From a virus, in the IMG/VR virus record IMGVR_UViG_3300030451_006500, positions 1 through 48,329 of that record: DNA of 48,329 bases; one strand, written 5' to 3'. Positions 19,901 to 28,400 of this stretch are shown one piece after another; position 1 is the first letter of the stretch; each line of letters begins with the position of its first letter. Under the pieces are notes generated by a model. It made no database searches. It worked only from the letters and a program-made list of their open reading frames with translations, and was not told the DNA's origin. The position numbers were made by a program, and so were the translations under genes.

Positions 19901-22377
19901 GCCCCCATAAAAAATCCAAGAGGTCTTATTGTTGCTGTGCCATTTGTACTTGATCTAAGTCTAGCAACATTACTAGCAAAATCCATCGCAATCTTCGATG
20001 AATTATTCATAGAAAGGGAGGTGTCTGATTCAAAAATTTCAAACTCTCCATTATCATCGATCTGTAGATGACCGTTTGCACCACCTGATAGTTGAATAGC
20101 ACCATTTGATGTGATGCGAAGTCTTTCTGAAGCAGCAGTATCAAATTTTATTTCATTAGTGCCAAAATTTATTTGAGTATCTGTATCTCCAAGATGTATT
20201 ATGGCATCAGCAACATGTATATCGTTAGCAAAAGTTGCAATTCCAGAAACATATAAATCATCTGCATTAATGTCACCTGATAAAGAAATATCACCACTTA
20301 TGTCAACATCATTTGCATATAATATATTCCACCTTTTACTAGAAGATCCAAGATTTTGTGTACCATTGGCACCTGGAAGAACATTACCAGTTGAATTAAT
20401 TTGGAGTCTTTCACTACCAGCAGTATCAAAATTTATTGTATTATCCTCAAATTGCATCAAAGTATCTGTATCACCAATATGATAGAGACTCTCAGTAATA
20501 CCAAGTCCAGTTGTGGTATTTTCAAGAGTTTTTGATCCATTTATATAAAACTGTTGATAAGTATGTCTTAGTCTAATATTATCTGCTAATCCATTTACTG
20601 TATCTGTAACTCGGATTCTAAAGTAACTAAAAGCTCCACCAGCATTATTAACAACGGTAGGTTTCAATTCAGCAGTTTCAGGAGTTTGGGAATTCTCATT
20701 AGATGCTGTCCATAATATTCTCCAATGTTGAGTATTTCCATTAGATTCATGCCAGTTTCCATTATGAATATTATTCAATCTCAATTCTGGTCTTTTGGCA
20801 TTATTAGATTCAAGCATCACAGTGGTGAGACCAGAATTTGCTCCTGAAGTGGCAGCAGCTTGTGCAGTAACATACAATGGTATGTAAGGATCAGATGAAC
20901 CATGAGATCTGATATCTACTAAACCTCTTGGAGTACTATAGTTAACACCAACTAAACCATCATTAGTGACAGTGAGTAGAGTATCACTATCAAGTCCAGC
21001 ACTTCCTGAAAGTTTAAATTTATCACTATCACTATTATCAATTCCTAAAGTATATTCCCGTGTTCCCTTGAGTTGGAAATCAATTGCTGCATCACCAGTT
21101 CCATCCTGCGTAATTTGAAGAATACCACCAGCACTTGCATTATTAGCATAAACGTCTAATTTTGCTTCTGGACTATCAGTTCCAATACCAACTTCACCAC
21201 CATCATCAATACATAATGCATCTATGCTATCAATTTGAAATTTAATTGCATTTCCTGTTTGGAATCTATAGTAATCACTAGTAGTATCGGTTGCTGGAGA
21301 ATATAAATTGAAAGCTCTTTCACCAGCAGTTGAACCTAGACTACCTCTCCACTGCTGTAATAATGTATCAGTTCCATCCTGATATACTCTAAGTCTAGCA
21401 CCACCTGTGCTATCAGACCCGATACCAACATCACCAGTTGATGTGATGCGAAGTTTTTCACCGTCTCGATTATAAATTAAATCATCAGTGCCATGATCGT
21501 ATTGGAAAAACCCTGCTTGATCACTAACACTATCACCAAATTGGATAATACTATCACCGTTAATTGCGGTTAATCTTAACTTTGAATCTGTAGCACCCTG
21601 AACCATTATTACTGCTTCACCACTTGCTGTATGCACATGAAGTTTTTCAGTTGGATTTGTTGTAGCATCTCCGATACCAAGATTACCCTCTTTGGTAAGG
21701 CGCATCCTTTCTTCAACTAAATCTGGATCTGCGTTGTTACTATCATCTACATGAAATACTAAATCGACAGAATCATTACCTTGATTTTCAGCATTTATTA
21801 TAGCAGCATAGGCATTTCCAGAGTTTTGAAACGCAATTCCACGATTAGAAGCATTTGCAGTTGTTCTTATCGAAAGTAAATCTTTTCCAGTACCATTAAC
21901 TTGAAAATGTCCAGTGCTTGCATTAAATCTTAAAGCAGTCGCTACATCACTATCAATGAAAAAATCTTGGTATGATCCAGTTGTCGCAGAACTATCAACA
22001 AAAGGAATTGTAAATTCTGAATTGGAACTACTTGTGGTGACTTTTAATTTATTTGCATTGTTTACCGCAACACCAGAATCAATAGTTCCTTTAAATGTTC
22101 CAAAATATTCGTTTGCGTCAATTCTTCCCGTATAACTTATTGCAACCTGCGTCGTCGAACTATTATTAAAAACCTGAAATGCTTTTGGAGTATTAGAAGT
22201 TAAGGTAGTATTAGCACTTATACCTATACCAGCTGATGGAAAATCTGAAACAAGAGCAACGTTTGAGAGAATATCCAAATCACGATCTGGTGATGTGATT
22301 CCAATTCCTATTTTATCTGAATTTAGTATAACTCTACTATCATCAATAATAGTTGAGCCTGATATTTTAATTGCCAT
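10966..22377 (-). CDS. Giant tail fibre with GIG repeats and S74 chaperone (3803 aa)
   Basis: At 11.4 kb this is the largest gene in the window. The N-terminus MAIKISGSTIIDDSRVILNS is the typical attachment end of marine T4-like fibre proteins. The rest is a long array of shaft repeats built from ERLRITS.G.VGIG, P...LDV.GD, INFGTNEIKFDTA and NLGSS..(R/K)W..(L/I)YA motifs, with IGGDYTQT...VTGDAEVTG cassettes and two TY(E/Q)DVTN modules. Near residues 3400-3580 is a segment poor in these repeats. The last ~98 residues are an S74 chaperone with the predicted nucleophile Ser3708 in STSDITLKKNI, then GVIAQEVE and YEKLVPLLIEAIKEL. Composition is Gly/Asn/Asp/Ser/Thr-rich with almost no Cys, as in trimeric beta-fibres. 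I infer a very long fibre whose C-terminal tip binds the host. Confidence 0.88.
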   Translation of the reverse strand: MAIKISGSTIIDDSRVILNSDKIGIGITSPDRDLDILSNVALVSDFPSAGIGISANTTLTSNTPKAFQVFNNSSTTQVAISYTGRIDANEYFGTFKGTIDSGVAVNNANKLKVTTSSSNSEFTIPFVDSSATTGSYQDFFIDSDVATALRFNASTGHFQVNGTGKDLLSIRTTANASNRGIAFQNSGNAYAAIINAENQGNDSVDLVFHVDDSNNADPDLVEERMRLTKEGNLGIGDATTNPTEKLHVHTASGEAVIMVQGATDSKLRLTAINGDSIIQFGDSVSDQAGFFQYDHGTDDLIYNRDGEKLRITSTGDVGIGSDSTGGARLRVYQDGTDTLLQQWRGSLGSTAGERAFNLYSPATDTTSDYYRFQTGNAIKFQIDSIDALCIDDGGEVGIGTDSPEAKLDVYANNASAGGILQITQDGTGDAAIDFQLKGTREYTLGIDNSDSDKFKLSGSAGLDSDTLLTVTNDGLVGVNYSTPRGLVDIRSHGSSDPYIPLYVTAQAAATSGANSGLTTVMLESNNAKRPELRLNNIHNGNWHESNGNTQHWRILWTASNENSQTPETAELKPTVVNNAGGAFSYFRIRVTDTVNGLADNIRLRHTYQQFYINGSKTLENTTTGLGITESLYHIGDTDTLMQFEDNTINFDTAGSERLQINSTGNVLPGANGTQNLGSSSKRWNILYANDVDISGDISLSGDINADDLYVSGIATFANDIHVADAIIHLGDTDTQINFGTNEIKFDTAASERLRITSNGAIQLSGGANGHLQIDDNGEFEIFESDTSLSMNNSSKIAMDFASNVARLRSSTNGTATIRPLGFFMGAVEKVRITPDGDVGIGTTNPNALLGVNVGSSVTAFNIEGTEGQLFSVTNNLSSGSIFAVNDISGTPSINVDADGTISLAPFLASDKIGIGTTNPTNKLDVIGDVFVSSKVGINSTSPREKLDVAAGRIILDEGYQLTWANGTTNRARIHGDSGSNFIIETGSSNAEVLRAKSDGNVHIGGKLGIGVNAGSPSYQLQIHESVNTAYAANATIAQLAVGNVNSSSATNAAGIHLFTDGNGRGVVNLSALNNSTNASADFVIQTRHNSTLAERLRITSDGFVGINEELVVNGLTINKSGDYSHSDGNTYYQPVGKWLSAWGQANLDDGEDHWVGFTGKYGNSSASVNISLAPNFNNTSQQAGMYIAGEAIDSGNSDFTVGKIVSGSATGKGTSGNVRATKSELFRIARTGNVGIGSTIPTEALDVAGNVVITGTINASSFVGPVTGSASQITVTDETTDTTCFPVFVENAASADQEPHTSTSFEYNSSSKVLISQIFQASDGNSPNVASRDKYRLWNNNAYAIGFDNGMTFGGLNDYATTFQMNNQNNRGWVFLDNAHSDAQGAMSLTTNGKMALAHSLRLGYGESDTTTPGATYRLDVSGDAAINSTNNQALYLNNTNTNGQTSIAFQSAGSTKFIIGSNKDSNSDPDFFIFDDTNDKHRFNITKDGFVGINTDNPGVTFDVHGTSQVRDASGNQNFIVSDSLFTVSQSVSNWNNLDYDSSPILAWDYKNPTGDMMYMASGGNTAIASQMALVISDGHGFKVGKSGYDGTDYDVDSSNEYLRITTSGSVNIGGDYTQTTRELKVTGDAEVTGTLYANISGSITPTGNVTITGNLQVDGNTTLGNATSDTLTVNASPTIINDDGLVIVTDSNAPTNGAQIKFSDNQSQNYIQQGHIRYKHPDNSVAPGSNDGFIIGGTENLTIVKVEGRVLVDEKVGIGTNTASDILHIHSSAPGIRLSDSGNLGDNSPNPSPYAFAYFDANAANAIIHADKGNDVADSRVAFAVDNSEKMRIESDGKVGIGTVDPQHQLDVFQFTNTNNSNTGTTLLRLNNHVGSSANNGDILGLNGQRSYIDFRFVDTNVNFIPQVRIGAQVGETSGADGGIPNEGSGSFVVYTSKGSGSAGAGTISEKFRVDPDGNVGIIQAVPNAKLHIGPLQGDTTPHVYLASGNNNWGAVIDTQDYGAGNVPLRISLRNSGTDTEKVRITQAGLVGIGTTNPTATLHIHDTDTTGPVLHLRGGSDSEGDLTVEAGEQLQTGHWDGSTFTERLRLTDSGTINIGGDYTQTNRMVKITGDAEVTGTLYANISGNITGAADEIKTQSRSTNADHYVTFVDSNNNSASAESLYTDAGIKYNPSTNNLTIDGDMTVGGVLTYEDVTNVDSIGIITARAGADIKGALLDVQSGIIHLSKQGAANRIEIGTGQNANNYAYVDLVGDSTYTDYGLRLLRGNTGENADSNLFHRGTGDLLIKTIDEGAIKLKTDNSTSNGITITSNGKVGVNNNSPQQALQVDGFIYLGPNNTSSFVHGGASVTYSADSSIYFVADANDTDGVAPSGEFIWGGGSNTNTDSNRDFTAAEFGNGGKPRNEYLILDENSLRPASNNGLDLGTSSLKFNEIFATTVTADSITGTLASPGSDTQVLFNDGGTNVGADAGLTFNKTTDKLTVGGDIKLGGTLIFDDTSGGVEKIDIDGGNLDLHADGLIRFFESDNDNLMFTFDVNTTNGDARIILENDTDTYFNHPAGNQLGFTAGNQEVMRIQSTALNLKKDVRYGASDSALRTSHIYVRGTGLNNSNNRICTINGVDQISGANSSNIGLHLLIFDADDSLTLDSGTTYNTHSGGTTVVNNLATAIGNMDRTKIGVLVSWDAFTDDLNDTLRTAAQKVGLFKLAGMGAGTQTRQPYAAIFRGTSDDTNAEISDAIEVVQSNDADAPSATISTFITVQGDGENASITGAYSVSAIVAPAGTFETPVLQAKSSTDSASTLNIRAGVHLLPSGSASNGTDTNGVDLGGGSNYLRQIYVRQLNADSIVGTVSGSASQVTLADDTSDVDGYITFSNGATGNQSIKTNANLRYDAADGILEVIKTDGGIKFGPGTAANDDAHIEWKGGSNAGYLRISTSDDSDSAGTNEYIEIGDYASQNRGGTFTQHVRIARNEFLVRTGSNTIATSDRLKIDENGRSLFTGDVTEVLRLSQDVDAATQQEFGIGFAANATHTHPAAQITYKEFDASDSRGSLLFYTRNSNSDAAPDERLRITNDGKVGINEPSPDSQLVVRAITDDNPSIKIYRNSGGGDVGTLAWGSSTGVNARINWRGGGGNLGLQFHTSDNGNDGTVTEKLRITSTGQVNIGGDYAQTSKRLKVTGDGEFTGNLTVGGQLTYQDVTNIESVGIITAPAFRATGATFINSTGTESDPTNVAFMMEKGDYIYTFDGTSAKRRLIGKSSNEIIEIGQSGTALIDEIRMSPGNAGKFTVYNDTTKKFEITNEGMVRIGESSPIVVDATNEEAVYLKADLRDANADTVYGMRLDIDDDNTGTATSDRERGSIYLDFDGLNYGGDTSNELRVYNIWNDVDINADNDIVRGIYNDVNINYSTGQTSQAVGTYNLPRITNASTVSNIYGMYNDVYRYGANCTGSTSGMYGAFVVSRNINGATGSVTSMYGIRAECRISDGNSGGTSPNLNANTNVNVSNAYAVYARMENDNYTNTNMGTSGTTALFYGTYGGDGGTNGLNNPYGLYITSAAPDNFIGGNLEVDGNLVINGTITGDTGVANIAVSYTGRSGSCSTPITVTGTTTKTINIPTTSNADGHKYVQTTEPTGSSVCDGDVWYDTSSSGTGGGVTLANATDTSYRNITFADNSSATVLKINDAGKLQVRPSDGNLKVEGDVIAFSTSDITLKKNISPIKNALKKVKSLSGNTFEWNEKSRNKGKDVGVIAQEVEKLDLPGVTTTRQDGTKAVRYEKLVPLLIEAIKELKDEINEMKANASVS
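10969..11262 (-). other. S74 intramolecular chaperone domain of the 3803-aa fibre
   Basis: Codons for about residues 3706-3803. The Ser-Asp pair (3708-3709), LKKNI, the VIAQE core and the long C-terminal helix are present. The position that is often Arg after the Ser-Asp pair is Thr here, as happens in other members. Confidence 0.82.
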
Positions 22378-22414
22378 TTTCTACCGTCTTCGTGTTTCCA
22401 CTGGGTAATTTCTT

Positions 22415-25400
22415 TTATTTATCAAGAAGACCTCTCAATTCGTCAATTTGTTTTTGTTGATCTTTAACAGTCTCAATTAATAATCCAATCAGTCCATTAT
22501 AATTAACCGATTTAGTATCCTCACCACTGACAATCTCTGGTAATACCTCCAGAACATTATCTGCAATCACACCAAGTGATGGTTGATTTGTTTCTTTCCA
22601 ATTAAATGAAACACCATCAATTTTCATTATCTTTTCAATTGGATTTTCAATGACTTGAATATTTGTTTTATATCTACGATCTGATAATGAATCAAAATTA
22701 GTTGCTGCAACAGTTCCATTAACTTCTAATTCATATGAAGGTGATGTAGCTTTAACTCCAACTTTACCGTCCTGAAGAACTGTGATTGCCTCAAATTGAG
22801 TTCCCTCTGAATTATCTGCGAAAAGTGAAAAACTATTATTATTTCCAGTTCTTGATCCCATGTATTTCAATGAGAATCCATAATTTGAATCATTCGATTC
22901 CCCATCATGATCGTCAGTTGCACCATCAACTCGAATTAAAGTAAAATCATTACCAGAACCACCAGCACCCATACGTATTGCTGTTCCGTTACCACCACCA
23001 TTAAGACGTATAGTTGAGGCTGATTCACCAAAATCTAAAGTATATGCTGGATTTTCACTTCCAATACCGACTCTACCATTACTATCAACACGGAATGCTT
23101 CATCAGCATTGTTGTATACACTAAAGAATCCTGAAGTACCTGGTAAAACTCTAACTTCATTAATATATCCAGTACCCTCTGTACCGATTTCAATTACAGC
23201 ATTTTCATTTTTAATAAGATTTCTTGTATATCTTCCTAAATTAGAGACAGGATGCTCAACATAGATTCCCGAATTAGGAGGTATCACTAAAGCTGCATCA
23301 GATAAGGTGTCACCACTAGGATGTGGAGAAGTATAAGATCCTGCGTTTGTTTTTATCGGACCATTAACTTCAAGTGTTGCATTTGGAACTGTGTTTCCAA
23401 TGCCAACCTTATCATCAAATGTAGATACTCCTACAACATCTATACCATTTGCAAGTACATGGATTCCATTTCTTGCAGTAACAAGACCAATCGCATCAAC
23501 GTTAGTAACATCTTCATAAGTTAATGTACCACCAATCGAAACATTACCAATAAAATTAGCACTTGAAGCAGTTATGATTCCCGTTACGATAACTCCATCA
23601 CTTGTCGTGGTAAGTCTTTCTGCATTATTATGATATACAATTGACCCAGTTTCAGCACCTTTAAAGTAGTATGATGAATGGTTTTGATTCATCAACTCTA
23701 CTTCTCTAGCAGAGATAGTTAAATCAGCATTATTTGCTGCTGAAATAAAGTTGTTATTAGTAGCACTGAAATGATAAATCTGTAAATCAATATCATTTCC
23801 AAACTTAAGTTTCTTATCATCTGCGAATCTTGCCTCTTCAAATGTTGAAATACCAGATACATTTAAACTATCCAATTCTGTATGACCATCTACATCTAAA
23901 TTTCTATCAATTTCTACATTACCACCTTGTTTAATTGAGATTCTCGGTGTACCAAATGCATTAGTGTAAAAATTTAAACTGTCACTTGAATGATCATAAG
24001 TTATTTCACCTCTCTTTCGATCATCACCAGTTGATCCGTCAGCAAACAAAATGCGACCTGTTGTTCCATCACTATTAATAGTTAATCCACGACTACCCTG
24101 ACCATCACCAACAACTAAATCATCTGCTAGAAATAATGAAGGATCTGTTCCAATTCCAATCGTATGAAATGTTGCGACACCAACGAAAGTACTAATTCCA
24201 GTTACAAATAAATTACCTGTAACTAAATTTTCTTGAATTGTATTAATTTCACCAACAAACTCATTGGCATATACTACGTCCCATTTGTTAGTAGAGGATC
24301 CAAGATCTTGTGAAGCACCACCAGGTAAAAAATCACCACTAGAGTTGATGCGAAGTCTTTCTGCACTTGCTGTATTATCATATATTTGGAAGAAATTATT
24401 TTGTGCTTGAACATCAAATCTTATTGCTGAAGTTTGAAGAACTAAACCAGCTACATCTGTACTACCTGTTTCAAGTTTTATTCTACAATTTCCACTACTA
24501 ACCTGTACATGACCTCTTTCATCAATACCACTTCCTGTTCCAAATCCAAATCGACCATTTGAGTCGATGCGAAGTTTTTCAGAACCTTCATGATTGAAAA
24601 CAAAATCTGAAGTATTAGCTGAGACATACTTGTTTCCAATATGCCAGTCAGCATCATGTACTCTAAAATGAGCCAGTGCCATGGCACCAGTTGTAGTATT
24701 ATCGTTTTCAATTCTTATACCATTTCCACCCCAATTACCACCACCCCCACCACTAAGTGAGGTATTTGCATTATTAAAATTAACTTGAAACTTGTAGTAA
24801 GGACTAGTGGTTCCGACTCCAACATTTCCAAGTAAATGTCCACCACCAGAAGATTTTAAGAAACCAATTTGGATTGAGGAATTTCCTACTTGTTTTGCTG
24901 TTCCATCAGAAACAAAATTCCAAGTTCCACCTGTTCCATAATTTGAATTATCATCATGCCAAATATGATCTATATTGCTGGTACCACCATTATTAGAGAT
25001 CAACATATTATTTTGGAAATTAATATCTCCTCGAACATCTAATTTTGCCGCTGGTATCGCACTTGCAATTCCAACTTTACCATCCTGAAGAATTGTGACT
25101 GCTTCAACTTGTGGACTTCCTGTCCCTTGATCTCCAAAGATTGAAAGACTATTATCATTATTAGTCCTTGAACCCATGTATTTGATCGAAAATCCATTGG
25201 CACCATCATTACTTTCTCCATCATGGTTAGGAGTCGCACCATCAACTCTTAACAAAGTAACATCATTAGCACCACCACCAGAACCCACACGTATTGCTGT
25301 TCCGTCGTTCTCACTCACAAGACGAATGGTAGATGATGATTCACCAAAATCTAAAGTATATGCTGGATTTGCACTTCCAATACCAATATTACCAGCAGAC

Positions 25401-28400
25401 ATTGCAGTAAGAATTTTGTTAGTTCCACCAGCACCTTCTACAGCAAAAGATGGTCTGTTAGAGTTATTATCAGCATCAACAATTAAGAAGTCTGTGCTAC
25501 CAGCTGAAACAAAAGATTTAAAATATGAATGTCCTGGTTTAAATTTAGCCTCAAAGTGAAGATCTGGAGAACCACCGCCTGTATCATCAGTATCAATATA
25601 TCTAAATCTGGCAACCCCATCACCATATGTGTCAGTGCTTTGCTCTAGAACATCAAGTTTTGTCAACAGATCATCAGTTCCGATACCAACTTTACCATTT
25701 CCTAGAAGTGTTAATCTATCCTCTTGTGTTGCTGTTGAAAAACGCATACTATCGTCAGCATGTCGATATTCAATAGAACCTTGATTAAAAGAACCAACTC
25801 CATCAGAGAACATGATTCTTCCAACACCAGTTGAGGCATTACCTAATATTGATATTCCTGTATTAACATCATTTATAGTTCCAACGACAACATCATTTGC
25901 ATTTGTTGATGCAGAATTATTTGATGATCCATTTACAACAATTCCTTGTGAAATAACATGAATTCCATTTCTTGCAGTGACTAATCCTATCGCATCTACG
26001 TTAGTAACATCTTCATATGTTAATGTACCACCGATTGATACATTACCATCTACATTTAAATCACCAGGAATATCGACAAGACCACCATTTCTTATACTTA
26101 ACCTATATTCTGTGTCATTAGTCTGGGTCGTCTCCATAATTATGAAGTTGCCATCCTGTTTTCTTATTTTGTAATCAGGAGTTCCAGTAGTGTCATTAAA
26201 AACTAATGTAGGTGCAACACTTTGAATTTCCAAAGCACCTAGAATCTTAACATTATCTTCAAATGTTGAGATGCCAGAAACATTTAATGTTTCAGAAATA
26301 TTAGTAATATCTAATTCAGAACGACCATCTACATCTAAATCTCCGTTTATATCTGCTCCTGTTGAAGTGATAATTCCAGATGCGTTTAATTGAGTGGCAT
26401 CAACTGTTCCATATACAGTGACACCTAATCCAGATGTTTCTAATCTGATATCTGAAGCAAGACTAGTATAATGCCCACTATGATAGAGTCTTGTTGATGT
26501 GCTGTCTGCTCGTAACCATACACCTGCACCAGATTCACTTCCTAACTGTATAACTCCAGAACTACTAATTTGGAATCTTGATGATTGATCTAATATCCAA
26601 AAAACATCATCCAAATAATCAAAAGCAGAATCTAAAACATAACCAAATGATGTTACATTTGTACCATGTGTCGGACCATGAGCCCAACTAATAACACCAC
26701 CCTCTGGAGCAAATCTTATACCAGTGCTTCCCGTTGCAAAAAATACCGTTGTTCCAAATCCAACAGTTGCACCTGTTCCTACAAAAACATTATCAGAGAA
26801 TGTTGATACTCCAGATACATTCAAATGAGTAGTATCTAATTGATCATAAACAGTGACTCCAACTCCAGATGTTTCCAATCTCTTAGTTGCTGTACCACCA
26901 GATGAATGATACAATTCAACTGTACCAGAACCACCATTATCAGAATTTGCGATAATCGCATCTCTTGCAAATTGTGTTCTTATTTTTATAGCAGTGCTTT
27001 GACCACCATCAATGAAGAAATTATCTCCACGAGTCAGTATATATGAATTATATGTCGGGCCAGCACCATTATAGTTACCCTGCATTACAAATCCACCTGT
27101 AGCACCTGCACCTACATTAAGTTTTGTACTTTCATAAAGACGAAGAGCATCTAAATTTTGATTAGTTCCATTACCCTTATGAAACTGTATGCTGGTTTGT
27201 GCAGAACCAACTGGAACACCTATGAAATCTACATCATCATTGAATGTTGAGACACCAGCGACATTTAAATTATCTAATTCTGTATGACCATCTACATCTA
27301 AATCTCCATTTACATCTAAATCATTAACTGTGGTAATACCAGAAATGTTAACATTATCTAATTCAGTGTGACCATCTACGTCTAAATCTCCATTTACATC
27401 TAAATCATCAACTGTGGTAATTCCAACCACATTTAAACCACCACTTGTTATATCAATACCAGACCTTGCAGTTACAATTCCTATCGCGTCTATATTTGTG
27501 ACATCTTCATAGGTTAATGTTCCTGCAATTGAAACACTTCCCTGAAATTCTGCAAATCCTACAAAAGTTGACAATCCAGATACTTTTAAATTATTAGTTT
27601 CATAATTATCAACAACAATACTACCACCAGACGCATTTATATCTTTTACATAAAGAGTATTCCACCTTAATGTTCCTCCACCTAAATCCTGTTGTTCATT
27701 GTCACCTGGTAATAAATCTCCCGTTGAGTCAATGCGAACTCGTTCATTACCAGCAGTATCAAATTTTATTTCATTAGTGCCAAAATTTATTTGAGTATCT
27801 GTATCTCCAACATGAAATATTGAATCTGCTATTCCAACAGCACCACTAAATGTAGATATTCCAGTGACAAATAAATCACCTAAACGTGTATCACCAGAAA
27901 CATCTAATTTTGACTGTGGATTGGTAGTTCCAATACCAATCTTATCATTTGCAAGAAATGGTGCTAATTGAATTGTTCCATCTGCATCAACATTTATACT
28001 TGGTGTTCCACTAATATCATTAACTGCGAATATCGAACCTGATGATAAGTTATTCGTGACTGAGAATAATTGTCCTTCAGTACCTTCAACATTGAAAGCA
28101 GTTACAGATGAACCAACATTGACATCTAATTTTGCATTTGGATTTTCTGTGCCGATACCAACTCTACCAGTTGATGTGATGCGAAGTCTTTCTTGGTTAT
28201 CTGTTTGAAGTCTTAAATTACTTGCTCCGTTAGTTGTTAGAACAGCATCACCACTTACATTTTGAAGTTCAACATCTGTAGCAAATCCAGCATCTTCTAA
28301 TCTAATTCGACAATCTGTATCGAGTATGTGAAGAGGTCTGACGGGATTGTTGGTTCCAATACCAACTTTTTCAGTTATTTCTAAATTACCTGTTACCTTT

